A stretch of DNA of 64,000 bases from positions 25,582,037-25,646,036 of the forward strand of contig BSYO01000004.1 in assembly GCA_033239525.1 (NCBI GenBank), given 5' to 3'. Within the stretch, counting starts at the first letter, position 1; each line of letters opens with the position of its first letter. The position numbers and the translations under genes are program-made. Below the pieces are notes generated by a model. That model did no database searches. It was not told the origin of the DNA and worked only from the letters and a program-made list of their open reading frames with translations. The stretch comes from Nepenthes gracilis (Eukaryota; Streptophyta; Magnoliopsida; Caryophyllales; Nepenthaceae). Below are positions 34,649-47,980 of this stretch, one piece after another.

Positions 34649-36600
34649 TGGAGCCTATATGTCATTTGACCTGCATTTATATTATATTTATCATTTGGTT
34701 TGGAGTAGGTTTTGAAAATCAAAATGATATTCCCATAAATTAATTTTAACACGGACAATTTCTCCTCCCTTTGCAATCAATGTAGCTATAGCACTCGCTA
34801 TTTAAAACAAAATCCTATAATAATAGTAATTCTTCGTTGCTATTTATAAAATTGCTAAAATATATTGTTCTTAATCTATTTATAATTCTTCATTATGGTA
34901 CGAGAATGAGGAGATGGATTTGTTCATATTTATAAACTAACAATTTAAATAATGAATAATTTAAGTCTTTAATTTGTAAGTTTAGACTAAAGGCAAAGTA
35001 TATAATTATATTATTGAATATATGTATTGTATAAGTTTAGGCTCGTAGCATTGAAAATCAAATTCATAACGGTATATTTAATTATAATATCTCAAATTAC
35101 CTTTATGAATATATTAATTAGTTCACATTAATACTTTTTGATTATGATAGTTAGGTTACCTAAATTGTCCAACCCATTTGAAGAGAGAGAGCAAAAAGTA
35201 AAGGAAGAGCAGGTGAATGATTAATTAATTAATTAATCACGTCAACCAAATCTCTTTTTTTTGAATTATTAGCCTTATAAATAAAAAAAATTATAAATAT
35301 TAATTTTTTTAAAAAAAAATATGAGGTGGATATTAAAAAAAGCATTTAAGTGTAATATTTATTTGCAAAAAAAATCGAATAATTAACATTAAATCTCCAA
35401 CAGTTTTTTTTTTACTTTTTTAAAGATTAAATTATAATTATTTTTTTAAATAAATTATGTCATAATCAATAAAGGCATTATTCATGATGAAGCAACTCAC
35501 GGCCACGACTTTCGAATTGACATTAATTAATGAAAATAAAGTTTTAAATCACAATCACTAATTGTCGGCCAGCCTTCACCGTCATGCATCCATCATAATC
35601 ACTTTAATTTACGTGAAGTAATTAAATTCTCGAATGGCCTGTTTTTAATTATGAAAGAAAGAAAAAAATATTTAAAACAGTATTTATTTATAATTAGATT
35701 AACAGAAAAAAAATATAATTCAATATTAATGCATACTTATATATTACTTTTTAATCCTATAAATATTTGTTTCATTTATTTTTTTGATATCTAAATAAAA
35801 CTACTTTTATTAAAAATTTATTTTTTTTCTCATGTAATTTTCTATCAATATTCAAATAAAATAAATAATATATATATGTTTAAATTCATTTATTTTTTTC
35901 TTATTATTATTTTTAAATTTTTTAAACTCGCCGAGCAAATGAATTTCTCATTTCATGCATTATGAGAATTTCTAGCTAATTTTATTGTTTATATTAGGGT
36001 AAATAACATGATTCAGAAATTTAAAAAAAAAAACATATTTACGAATTTACCATTATTATATAAAAAATATCAAAAATATATTTAAATTTACCTTTTTCTT
36101 GGGAAAAAAATAAGAATGATATATATTTATAAATTTGATATTTTAGAAAAATAAAATAAAATCATTCAGATTTGAAGTTTAAACTATCTAAGATTGACCT
36201 TCATTTCTGGCTTTTCAATTTTAACAGGTTTTAACATCATTTTTTTCAATACCGCCGGATTTAAAATATAATTAATCTGATTTAATTTATATAATTATAA
36301 TAAAATTTCAATTAAAGTAAGTTTTCTAACTATAACAATTTTATTCATCATTAATTATATAATCCATATTTATTATTCATAATAATATATATTTTTTTCA
36401 TATGATGCACCATATCAAACTTAAATTATATCAGATTTCAAATATTCATTCGAATAGTTTTATTCTTTAAAATTTCATCCTAAAATGAATCAGCTCTTGT
36501 TGTAGGCCTTTTACGTTGAGTTATCATATTTCTCATAAGTACAATTTGTTAAAAAATTGTAAAATTAAAAAAGAAAAATATTAAAATATAAAATGTGATG
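34649..36600. other. AT-rich DNA, no gene
   Basis: The stretch is extremely AT-rich with long A/T homopolymers and no open frame of interest. A (TTAA)n run occurs near 35221. Confidence 0.6.
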
Positions 36601-36890
36601 TATCTTGAAGATTCGAATTATTGTACAAATTAAGAAGTCATCTGATCGCACTTAATTACTCGAATTAAAACAGGTCCACCTTTCATAATTCAAAATTTGA
36701 ATATTACGTATCACAATTATATAAATAAGAAGTAAAAGATATATGAGATTGACTTTCGGTATATTTTTTGACCATTAAATCAAAAATCTTTCCGCTCGAA
36801 AAATAAAAATATAAAAAAATAAGTGTAAGAATATAAAAAGGATGAAGATGAATATTTATTTGGAGGACTACCTCTATTTAGTACACTCAT
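36600..36890 (+). mobile_element. Copy C of the dispersed LTR-like leader family
   Basis: The blocks ACTCGAATTAAAACAGGTCC, AAAGATATATGAGATTGACT and AAATCTTTCCGCTCGAAAAA plus AAAAAGGATG occur in the same order as in the copies at 24.9 and 59.6 kb. It is the most diverged recognisable copy. Confidence 0.35.
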
Positions 36891-37275
36891 TTGGTAGACT
36901 GACTTTGATTTTTTCACCCGACTAGTAAAGTGTCTTACTTTGATAATTGTACACTCGATTGGTGAAATTACTCACTACTTTTCTTTTTTTGTCAATCTTT
37001 CATCTCATTCCCTTTGAGGAGAAATTGTATTTATAATAAGATTCTATATTTGGTCAATGGACGTCTGAATCAATACGTGAGTATTGTGCCTTTTCAATGA
37101 TGAAGGGCGATACTTTTTTGTGTAACTGCCGCATTTATCTAATGGCTAAACCGCTTAACTACTAGCTGTTGGGATCGCTGTAAGTTTCGCTTGAAATAAT
37201 TCATTTAATATTTCATTATAATCCTTTAATATTTGACAGTTCGGCTCGTATCTCCTAGTTCAACCGTTGCGTTTA

Positions 37276-37463
37276 TTGACTTGTGGGCTCAAAACTATCT
37301 TTTGTTGGACCATCGCTACTTAGGCTTCTTATTCATCTATGGATTGAATTTTGGTCGATCCAATTCTTATTTACTCATGGGTTCAAATGCGTCTTCTGTT
37401 GAGCCATCGCTACTTGAAAGTCTCTTATGTACATGTGGAATGAATTTGGACCGATCCGATTCT
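37276..37463. repeat. ~94-bp tandem duplication
   Basis: Two units share TGGGYTCAAA, TCTTYTGTTGRRCCATCGCTA CTT, GGAATGAATTTKGRCCGATCC and ATTCTTATT in order. They lie in the continuation of repeat copy C, where other copies carry different arrays. Confidence 0.7.
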
Positions 37464-37479
37464 TATTATACTCATTAAA

Positions 37480-40400
37480 ATAATATTAGAAAATAATCTT
37501 TTAATTATTTTTTAATTATTGTTGATAAGGCAATGACTCATCAATTTAAATATAATAATAAATTTATATAAAAAATAAATAAATGGATATTATAATATTT
37601 TAAAATATTTTTTAAAAAATTAAAAAATAACCTTTAAATATTTTCCCCTTACTTAAACCATGAAGCATACGTCGACACAACATTATATGCGGGCGCTTGT
37701 TGCTGCTTTCGCGAGGTTCAGATTTAAAGCACCGTGGGACCGCACAGCTGGCGTATCTCCCTCCACCGAGGGCAAATCAATTAAATTTAAATCTTTTTCT
37801 TTTTTTTTTTGTATAAATACGTGAGAAGTTAAATAAAAACATAATAATAATAATCCAATACATATTTTATAGCAAAGTGTAGATCCAGTATAAATTATAA
37901 AATTATCATTTTGTAAAGTATATTGCACTTACGATTGTTATCACCGTACTCACTATAGTTATAACAAGAGTTTTTGGAACAACTATACAAGAAAAAAATT
38001 TAAATATTATCACATAATCTATTATTATGTTTAGCCTTTTGAGTCAGTCCCTTATAAGTATCCCATACCCATTGATGTAGCATTTAATACTATGCTTAAT
38101 TGGACACGTCAGGTAAGAGTCAGCCAACGTTCAGTTCAACAATAGGGTTTACTGAAAACCTATACAATATTTGTATAAATACAGTAAAATGTCAGTCGAA
38201 TGTGAGCCGAGTGATTAAAATCAATAAATAATAGTATAAAGTTTATATGAGAATTGACCGAGCTAAAATCATTCTAACAAGTCAAAAATATTTATGCATA
38301 ATAGTTGCAAAATAACGGATCGTGTGCCAATCTTAACGAGAACAACATCTAAAGGGTATATGTGTCGATTGTTCAGAAAGGATCAAACCCAATGTATGTG
38401 AAGAGTATTAGTATACTAATTTTACTATAAAAACACCTACGCATTCTATTAGGGCTAATACTTATGAAAATTTCAAGTTTTTTAAGCATTGACACATAAA
38501 AAAAAGATAAAGAAAAAAAAAGATGAATATTTACTCATTTGGTTGGGATTCAAATCATAAACCATTCTCCACTGACATAGGATGTGTTATTTTTGGTATC
38601 AAAAAGAGCATTTTATAAGTCATATCTTCTCATTCACTCTTATATTTTATATTATTTGAGTTTATCATTACAATATATTATATTATTAAAATTTTTATAA
38701 ATAAGACTTATCATAAAATCAATATTTTTGAAATTATAATATTGTAATTTTTCTCTCTATTTTTTAAAATAATTTTTATATAAAATATTATATTTTTTTA
38801 TTTATATTTATTATCTTATAGTACGTATTATCGTATCATCTTCTCATAAATTCAAAAAGGGTTAAAAAATAATACTTGTAAATATTAGTTATTGACTTAG
38901 TAGGTAAAATTTTAATATTCGGAGCCCAACACATCGCTCACGTTACGGGTACTCATATTAGTTAAAAAATACTTTTCTTGAGCTATTATTTAAGTAGGAA
39001 GTTTGAGAACCCAAGAGTTTAAATTCAAAAACTTAATTAATGAAAGTATTTTATACACGATTTAAAACAATGTAAATATTGATAAAAAATGTAGAACAAA
39101 TCATTTTTTCAAAAAACAAAAAAAAAGAATCCAACTTGATTTCTTTCTCCTACCTTTTATTTCTCTCTTTACCGAATAAATACTCCAAAACTTCTTAATG
39201 TTTTAGGTTTGGCCTTTACATAGGGATTGAAAAACAATCCTATTGCGTGATCAATACTCAAACACCATGCTAAAGTTCATTGAGACCAAATATTTTGCCA
39301 ATTTTCAAGTCAAGCTCATATCAAACGAGCTTTAAAGCCTATGTCGATCTTTCAATTGAGCTTCCCCGAAATGCATTTCATAAAGAATTATACAACTAAC
39401 AAATGTTTCATAAAGTTCATCCTTAGAGATTTGATAACAATGTTTTATAATATTACCCCACTAATTAAAAGGTCAAAATTATATTTATAGGTATAAAAAT
39501 ATAAATTATTTTAAAATCCAAAGAAACTACTTGTTTAATGGAAAGATTAGTAAAGAAAGAATTTTTCACTACATGCCAAATATAATTCCTAAAAGTTCCA
39601 ACTATGAAACTAAGCACAGTTAATTTACCAACTTTGTTGAATTTTCTTCTCATGCAGTGGCAATCTCTTTAAAACTACCTAATTTCACCTCAAAAAGTAC
39701 TATGGATAGACTAATATATTTTAGTTATTTTTAAGATATAGTAAAATAATATGATATTAATTTATCCATTGATTATGTATGAGACTGTTAATATAAATTG
39801 ATATATGAGACAATACATTATTAATGCTATTTGAATATTAACTAAATAATATCTCTCTTACACTAGGCATGGATAATGACAGAACCTTCTTTTATGCGGG
39901 TTTTTGGTTTCTTTTGGCGTTAATCAACCACTTTAGTCTTGTTTTATGCTAACAAGAAATACCGGGAAAGTGAAATTTTGTGTCACTCCCAAAGATCGTA
40001 CTGTATCCTGTGCTTTTCAGCCATGGAAGTTTCTTTCACTCTTTCCTCACATTCTCTCTTTCAGGGGTTTGACTTCAGGCCTTTTTTTTGTTTTATTAGC
40101 ATATGGAAAACAAACCCATTGATTCAGGTCATGGAATACAAGAATGGAAGAATGTGACAAGGGTAATTAAGGAAAAACATTTTCAAAAGATTGAAAAACA
40201 GCTGCAACATTTTTGAAGTTTTGATGGAGTAATTGAGCATTGGGGTGGGTGCTAGGCCACATTATAAGTCAAACTAGGCCTTGCATTTGATGAAATTTGC
40301 ATTAAATTCTTCATCTATTAATTACTTGCATCTCTCCTTTTAAACATCTGGGAGTAATGACCACTGAATTAAAAATAATAAAAAATGTTCCATAAATCTC

Positions 40401-40670
40401 ATGTTATATGTGTGAAATTAAAATTAATCACATAATTGTTATTTTTATGATATATTATTTTTATTTTATATTATATAAGAGGTTATTTCATAACTTTAAT
40501 TTAATGACTATTATATTATACCGTAATAACTCTACCGTTAGTTTAAAAGTTAACCCTAAATCAAGTCTTATGCAATTAGTGTATCATCTGGGTAACTTGG
40601 CAATTTGATTCATTGCTTTGAATTCAAATTTTACCTTCTGGGTTTCATTTATGTCTCCATTTATGTCATT
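37480..40670. other. Intergenic DNA upstream of the ATL13-type gene
   Basis: The stretch is AT-rich, with a short GC-richer patch at 37670-37770. No gene is recognised. TATATAA at 40472-40478 is a possible core promoter element for the gene at 40979, but a leader of nearly 500 bases would be required. Confidence 0.5.
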
Positions 40671-40673
40671 TTC

Positions 40674-40706
<33 letters not shown>

Positions 40707-40715
40707 CCTCTCGCC
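40671..40715 (+). repeat. (CT)n pyrimidine tract upstream of the ATL13-type gene
   Basis: The tract reads TTCC(TC)nTTTC(TC)nCCCTCTCGCCCCC. Such pyrimidine tracts are frequent near plant transcription starts and in 5' UTRs. It lies about 265 bases before the ATG, so it probably marks the leader region. Confidence 0.85.
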
Positions 40716-40978
40716 CCCTACCCAATTTGACTTGCAGGTTCCAGTTGTAGTAAAAGCAACAAAGCAAGCTTAGTTAAAAAACAAGTCTGCATCACCAAAC
40801 CTGCTTACAGCCCACACACCCACATGAAAACTATAGCCAGGATAAATCACTCCGCTGGATTGTTCATCCCATAGCCTTGGATTTGTTTTTTGTGGCAGAT
40901 GATTTTTTCATGATTTTTAAAAACCAAAGCTCAAATCTTCACTCCTGGTGAGTTTTTCCTTCATTTTCCCAGGAAAAC

Positions 40979-42442
40979 ATGAGCTGGGTGTTGACTAAAA
41001 TCAACGAAAAAGCTTCTCCTCCGCCATTGATGAACCACCCACCATTTCTAACTCAGCCGCCACCTCCACCCAACCTTCAGCCTGTTACTTTCAATCTGGA
41101 GAACAAGATTAGCCCGAGTGTACTGCTCATCATTATAGTTCTTGCTATCATCTTCTTTGTTTCTGGGTTGCTTCACTGGCTTGTTCGATTCCTACTGAGG
41201 CCAACGGCCAGAGAACCAGATGACTTGGAGAATGCCACTGCACTTCAAGGTCAATTGCAGCAGCTCTTTCATCTCCATGATGCTGGTGTTGATCAGTCCT
41301 TCATAGACACCCTTCCTGTGTTCTTCTACAAAGCCATTACAGGCCTCAAGGACCCTTTTGATTGTGCTGTTTGTTTGTGCGAGTTTGAGGCGGAGGATAA
41401 GCTTAGGCTCTTGCCAAAATGCAGCCATGCCTTTCACATGGAGTGCATAGACACTTGGCTTTTGTCTCACTCCAACTGTCCACTTTGCAGAGCTAGCTTG
41501 CTTCCTGATTTCCCGCATAACGGTGCCTGCTCGCCCATTGTGTTTGTCCTTGAATCTGGTGGTGACAGCTCAAGAGAGATTGCTATTTCAGATAGGGAAG
41601 ATGCTCTGGGAAGAACAAGTGCAGTTTTCGGATCGAATTCCTTTCTGGGAATTCAACGAGAAGCAGAAATGGGATCTACCCGGAACGATTTTCTGAGAAA
41701 ATCACGTGAAATTTGTGTGAAAAATGATGTTACCTCTGCGGAAATGCCGAATTCAGGGGAGAAAATTGTTCCTGTGAAGCTTGGAAAGTTTAGGAATTTG
41801 GATGCAGGTGAAGGTAGTAGTGAGAATAATGTCGATTCAAGAAGGTGTTATTCTATGGGTTCTTTTGCATATGTATTGGATGAGACGACTTCACTTCAAG
41901 TACCAATAAGAACACCATTAAAGCAGCAGAGTAACAAGAAGCCCAGTTTGCCTCTGAAACCTGGTTATAGAGCAGCCATCTCCGAGTATGGCTCTGATTC
42001 AAGAAGAGATTTCAACGCAATCGATGCTTTTAGGAGCATCGAAGTCCATGGTACAGGGAGTTCAGCTAATGGAAAAGGCTATGCTATTGAAAAGAGGAAA
42101 AGGGAGAGCTTTTCCATTTCCAAGATTTGGCTCCGAGGGGATAAGAAAGAGAAGGCTAATCCGAATGCAGATACTTCGACGAAGAGGGCTTCGTCGTTCC
42201 GGTTTCCCGCCGGAAAGAACGGGTTCGATGGTGGCGGCGAGAGCTGTGGTGGTGGTGCTTGGAGGACCATCTTTGAGGTTGACATTGACGGATTGGAAAA
42301 TGAAGGCAGTGAGTTGGGACGCGATGAAGAAACCCAGAGCTGTTACAGTACAGATTCTCAAGCTGTTCCGTCATTTTCTTCCAGAAGAACCCTGACTTGG
42401 CTAATGGGAAAGCAGAACAAGGTTGTTGATTCCTCCTTCTAA
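40979..42442 (+). CDS. ATL13: ATL13-type RING-H2 finger E3 ubiquitin ligase
   Basis: This is a membrane-anchored RING-H2 ligase of the Arabidopsis Toxicos en Levadura family, which transfers ubiquitin from an E2 to targets. It is a single exon of 487 residues, as usual for the family. Residues 13-34 are proline-rich and 46-70 form one hydrophobic transmembrane segment (SPSVLLIIIVLAIIFFVSGL). GVDQSFIDTLPVF (103-115) is the GLD-type motif. The RING-H2 is C129-C132-C148-H150-H153-C156-C167-C170 with the canonical spacing (X2, 15, 1, 2, 2, 10, 2) and P/W hallmarks. ALQGQLQQLFHLHDAGVDQS and the C-terminal ESFSISKIWLRG and RRTLTWLMGKQNKVV blocks are characteristic of ATL13 and close paralogues, and set it apart from short ATLs. 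The start at 40979 gives the MSWVL N-terminus typical of the group. All key residues are present, so the gene looks functional. Confidence 0.93.
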   Translation: MSWVLTKINEKASPPPLMNHPPFLTQPPPPPNLQPVTFNLENKISPSVLLIIIVLAIIFFVSGLLHWLVRFLLRPTAREPDDLENATALQGQLQQLFHLHDAGVDQSFIDTLPVFFYKAITGLKDPFDCAVCLCEFEAEDKLRLLPKCSHAFHMECIDTWLLSHSNCPLCRASLLPDFPHNGACSPIVFVLESGGDSSREIAISDREDALGRTSAVFGSNSFLGIQREAEMGSTRNDFLRKSREICVKNDVTSAEMPNSGEKIVPVKLGKFRNLDAGEGSSENNVDSRRCYSMGSFAYVLDETTSLQVPIRTPLKQQSNKKPSLPLKPGYRAAISEYGSDSRRDFNAIDAFRSIEVHGTGSSANGKGYAIEKRKRESFSISKIWLRGDKKEKANPNADTSTKRASSFRFPAGKNGFDGGGESCGGGAWRTIFEVDIDGLENEGSELGRDEETQSCYSTDSQAVPSFSSRRTLTWLMGKQNKVVDSSF

Positions 42443-43180
42443 TTCCTGTTTTTTGGGGGGATAAATTCTCTATCTTGTTCTACATCCATCCATGGTGGAA
42501 AAAGATGATTGCAGATAGGAAACGAAAATGAAATGAAAAATCAAAAAACAAAGTTGAAAGAAATACAGATTTCCTCTGCTTTTCGATCATTTTAGACTTG
42601 GAAGATTCAATCCCTTGTGACAGTCAGCTGTTCCGTTCTTAAATTATGTTAGCATTGAATTTGATTCTCATTGGAATTTAAGATTATTCAGATGCAGGTT
42701 TGTATGCTTCTGAAGTCTGTTGCAAACCCTCCATCTAGTGAAACTTGTTTACATTCGTCCGAAGGGTAGACTTAAAGAAGATTATAATCACCAGCTAGCC
42801 ACCGCCGCCGGCCACCCACCTCATCGGTCACAACCCAGCCCCTGGCCACGGCCTCGCACTCTTCTAACTCTGGCAATTACTCCCGACCACTATGCAAAAT
42901 TTAAAAATATAGTTCCCATTTTATTTTATAATAAAATAATTGATCATATGTAATATTAATTGCTCACTTATTTCTTATAATTTTTATTTTTTAAATACTA
43001 TTAATTTTATCGATATTTTATCTAATTTTAATAACTAAATATATCAGTGATTAAAGTTATATTTGTATTTAAGATTACATAGTCAAATATCAGTTAAAAA
43101 TTCTCAACACATATTAAAATATAATAATATTTTATTACTCTATTTATAATAACAGGTTCATAAAAAATATTTTTCTTATA
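42443..43180. other. 3' flank of the ATL13-type gene
   Basis: The first 200-280 bases are the likely 3' UTR. A small GC-rich patch at 42790-42880 (CACCGCCGCCGGCCACC) is of unknown origin. No further gene is seen. Confidence 0.5.
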
Positions 43181-46100
43181 TCTCGAGCACTGCATAGATT
43201 GCCGCAATTAGTGATGGGGAGGAAGGGCAATTAGTGATGCGGAGGAAGAGCTGCTGGTTACAGGCTGTAGCATTGAATGAGAAGGCCAAATGTTTGTATG
43301 AGAGCCCTTCGAAAAATGGACTTGGCTGAAGTTATTGTTGTCACGGGAACAGTCAGGAGGGCCTCACTTCCCCAGCCCTTATCTTTTCTAGTTGTGGGAA
43401 TTATGTTCCTTTTTTCGATTGTGTCTGAATCATTTTATATTTAAATATTTGGATTGAGTCCGTGGTTATAAATTTGATTGTTATAAATGTAGGATTGGAC
43501 TTATATATTGTGTGATTTTTTTGAATAAAGTTGTTTAAATTAACTGACTGATACAAAATTCAAAGTCTTATACAATAAATATAAAATAAAATAAATACAA
43601 ATATGATTGTTAAATAGTATAGATATAATAGCAAGAAGTTTACATTGAAAATGTTCAAAATGGAAAGGAAAAAAAAACCATAGGACACAAGCTCTAAAAA
43701 TATTTAATTATAATGATAATTAATGTATTAAACAACTTTTTCAGTCAAAATAGTGTAATGTAATAACTTATACAAGTAAAGCAACTCATTTTCTCTCATA
43801 CTTAGGGCTTATAGAGTTGTTCTTGTGTATTTTTTCTCTCAGTGTAAATTTTGACACACTTTTTATATCTATTGAATTCTTACACTCCAAATATTAAAGT
43901 TGGATTCCAACACTTTGAATCTTAGAATGTTGAGTTGTCATATTCTAAATTTTAATCCTATAATTAACATTAATCAAATTATAATTATGTCAATTCATCA
44001 ATTAATTAACCTGTGGACGTGAGTTACATATTGACACCTTGATCAACTACAGATAAATAAATTTAAAATACACGCGGGACCCAAAATATATCATATCCCA
44101 TGTGACTTTAATACCGACCTGAAATGTGACATCAAACTTTAAATAAAGAATAATATCTACGCAATATAATATTTCATCATATGATAATAATCAGTGGAAG
44201 CAAATGACATTCATGATACAACCGACCCAATATCATGGTTACCGACACCAAAATAATACCCAACGACATTTCGAATTAAATCATAAAACTACAACAATCT
44301 TCAAGGTGAATTTCAACCTATTGTCTGGATTTAATAATATCAACTAAATACATCACATAACAAGTCATAAGCCGTTCAAGTCTAAACCAATACATTAACC
44401 GATATTGCACATCATAAAATATTAATTTAGACATCTAAACGGTGCCTAGAGACCAAATATATTATGAACCGATGACAGAAACTTAAATTAAACTAAAATA
44501 CAACATATATATACATTAAATGTTATCTGAAGATATTAAACAATATAAATCATCCATAAACATAATAATTTAAACTATTCTTATCCTATTGATTTTTCAA
44601 TCCTGATAAACTGACAAGGACTTGTGTATTTCATCTGAAAGGGTTAGTAAAATAGTAAGAAATGAGCTAGAAATTCAATAAGGTACTATATGACAATGAT
44701 TATATGTATATAATTACATTAAAAATATAACTAATGGATCAATGCATCGGAATTCAATAATATACTATGAAATTTCATATAAATACATATCCAGATTATG
44801 CAGTATTTATTAGATTATCTTATCATATTTTTTTTTTATCTTAGCTATCAAATTATTCTCAAATTCTTATTTTCTTTACAAACCAGAATCGGTAGACCTT
44901 ATCTGCTAAAGAAGCAGACAATCGAAAATCAAGTTTATATATTTTTCACATAATGAAAGATTATAATATTTTATTTAAGACCCAGAGGTTGGCCGTTGAT
45001 ATATAACCCTAGATATTGCACCAAATGCCACTTCTTTCCTGTGGATGATAGGGTCAAAAATTCATATACCACTATAATATACTAAAATATACTACCCGCC
45101 AAATAAACATTGGTCCAATTTCTTAATTCTTATGAAAACTCTACATTTTTTTCCTAGTTCTTCCTAATTTTTTCAATTTCAAAAATAATAATAATTTATA
45201 ACATATTGTAGAATTTTCAGCCATAATTTTATAAACTTATACTTTTATAGAAACTTATTCATATTATACTTTGAAGGCATGACCAATTCTAAAAATTTAA
45301 AATTTAGCTCTCAATGTAAAAATTCAGCAAGATGTGCATTTTCAACATATATCTTAAAATTTGAACTTTAACTGTCAACATATATGCATTTTCTAGCTTT
45401 TAATAAAACATACGTTTGAGAAATTAGAGTCTATATGAGCTACAATATAAATTTCAAATTATGAATTACAGTAAAAATGAAGAAAATGCAACGAAATAAG
45501 CATATAGATTTTTTTGCAGATTTTTTAATTTAGGGACATACATGCAAGACCTTTTCATGATTCTCTAGAATATAAATATTGTAATTTTAAATTGTAAGTG
45601 AACCATTATACGAATTTAAAGTATGAACAGTTAAAAATTTAACAATTATAGCACGTTTGGTTGTTAGAATGAAATAAGATAATAATAGAATAGTTATTTT
45701 TGGGGATCAGATTATTATGATAATAGAGTTAAAAATTATTATTTTCATATTTGATTATTGAAATAAAATAAGTTGAGAATTAGAATTCTAATATTTTATT
45801 TATAGAATAATATAAAAAATAATGTGATAATTTATCATAATGACTTTTTTGTCCATATTCAAAGAAAAAGATATTATTTTTAATTATATATATATATTAT
45901 TTATTATTTAATATAATATATATTTTTATCAAATAAAATATATATTTAATAAATATTTAAATAATTATACGTATAAAATACATAATCATATAAAATATAA
46001 TTATATATTATATATTTTATTTATTAAATAATTATATATTCAATAATTATATGTATTTTTATCATAAAAGTATAATATAAAATATATAATATATATGTTA

Positions 46101-47980
46101 AATATGTAATAATTATTATAATATACAAAATACATAGTTATTCCTTATCATGTATAAATACATAATTATATATAAATAAAATACACATTTATATATATAC
46201 ATATTTAATAAAATACATATTATAATATATAAATTATTATAATATATAAAATATATATAATATTTAATAAATATTATAATATAAAATACATATTTATGTA
46301 AAATACATATAAAATACAATTGGTTATTGTAATAATCAACCGTCTCCTAACCTCTATAAAAATTCCTTCTTTCTAACAGAAAAATGAGTCAACATTTTCA
46401 GACAAGACACCAAGAGCGTTCTCTCTTTCAAATTAAGACGTCTTTTTTAGAGCGTAAATCTTCGGACTAAAACTATACTCATCTTGCATCATCTATCTTT
46501 CCTCTTTTTTAAGAGAGATACTGACTTAAACGTTGAAAAATATATCGGAGAATGAGTCACGCCAATTTTTTAATTATAATTTGTGTTGTACAATATTCAG
46601 ATTAAAAGCATACAGAAATTGAAGCCACTTCAAGCCCGATAGACAAATTTAGACCTCCTTATCTATATAATAATCCGGATCCTCGAACACATCACTTTGA
46701 TTTCCTATAAATACCCGCAAACCACTTAATAGTTTTTCATTTGAATTTCTCCTAGCATGGGTTCTTCAAAATTTCCAATGCTATGGTAAAAAAAAAAAAA
46801 AGTAATTATTTAATGCTGAGACATAATTTATTCAGATGCTAATAACCTATATTATTGTAAGAACATTTTAACAATTTTGATATATATTTGAACCTTGGTT
46901 TATCTAAAATGACATAACCCAATACAAGATTTGAATTTGAATGTCACTATTAGAGGCTTGGGTGCTACAAATGATAAAGAAAATGAACTCGACAGCTATT
47001 TTAGAGGAATTTCTCTGATATTTACGTTAGTATATGTTTAAATTGAGTTAAAGAATTAAAAATTTATCGATTTTTGGAATCTAACTACAAAACTTTTGTA
47101 TCAGATAGTAATGGAGAGGCCAAGCTCATCAAAGAAACTTGGTGGGAACAAGATGATGTGTGAGAGGAACGTTTCTTGTTGTTTAAGATAACGAGCTGCG
47201 CTGTGTTTTTAAGTGTAGAGAAATACTTTTTTTTAGATACAACCTACTCGTCAATAAAATTGCTAAACTCCATTAATGAGATACACAGATCTCCATTGGT
47301 ATAAACATTTTTTTTTTTTTTTGTTAGGATAGCTAAAAAGTAATTAACATTTTAAATAATATATTTTAGCAGAGTGAATTTTTTATTAAAGTAAACATCT
47401 TTCTTTCTTCATAAAATTTCTTTGTTTTTCAATTTTAAAGATGTCTAGAAATACTTAGTGTTGGTTTGAGGAAATGTTGGCTTGAGCAAAAAACAATTAT
47501 CATCCACTTTTTCACTACTTTTAACAGCTTTAATTGGAGGATTTCAATAATTTTCTTGACAAATCTGACATAAGAGATTTTTTGTGCAGGCAAGGAGAGC
47601 AAAGCAAAAAGCCATCGCCAAGCATTCAATTAAGTTTTTTAGAGGAAGTGTGTGTTTTGTTTTTCTATGAATATTTTGGTGAGATATTTTTTTTTAATTA
47701 TAGAGCAATGAGTGTATATTTGTTATAATGTCTTTTCAATATCTGTCAAACACCTGTGAATGAGTCAAGCATTTCACTGAGTCTAGGAAAGGAGTTTCTG
47801 ACTCACATTGGATATATCTGAAAGAAGGATATGTTACCTGAAAATTGGCTTAAAAAATTCATAATTTTTTAAATTTTATTGGATTACAAATTTAAAGAGT
47901 TTTTAGAGAGTCATTTGTCTAGAGTTAATTTATTAGGATAATCATTGATACGTCATGGAATCAAATTTTAAACAAATTTG
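43181..47980. other. AT-rich intergenic DNA with decayed repeats
   Basis: A GC-richer patch at 43190-43390 contains a duplicated GCAATTAGTGATGSGGAGGAAG (about 43205 and 43228) and looks like degraded coding or repeat sequence that I do not recognise. 44.0-44.8 kb resembles a decayed LTR on composition only. 45.66-46.33 kb is extremely AT-rich with possible inverted ends. No gene is supported. Confidence 0.45.

Noticed and set aside
40949..40976. GTGAGT...CCCAG pair just before the ATL13-type start codon
   Set aside because: The implied intron would be 28 bases, too short for plant splicing.
42062..42395. Additional open frames on both strands inside the ATL13-type gene
   Set aside because: They are shadows of the 487-residue frame, which carries all conserved motifs.
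45655..46330. AT-rich block with GTTTGGTTGTTA-like left end, possible MITE
   Set aside because: The right end does not form a convincing inverted repeat, and the interior is too AT-rich to judge by eye.
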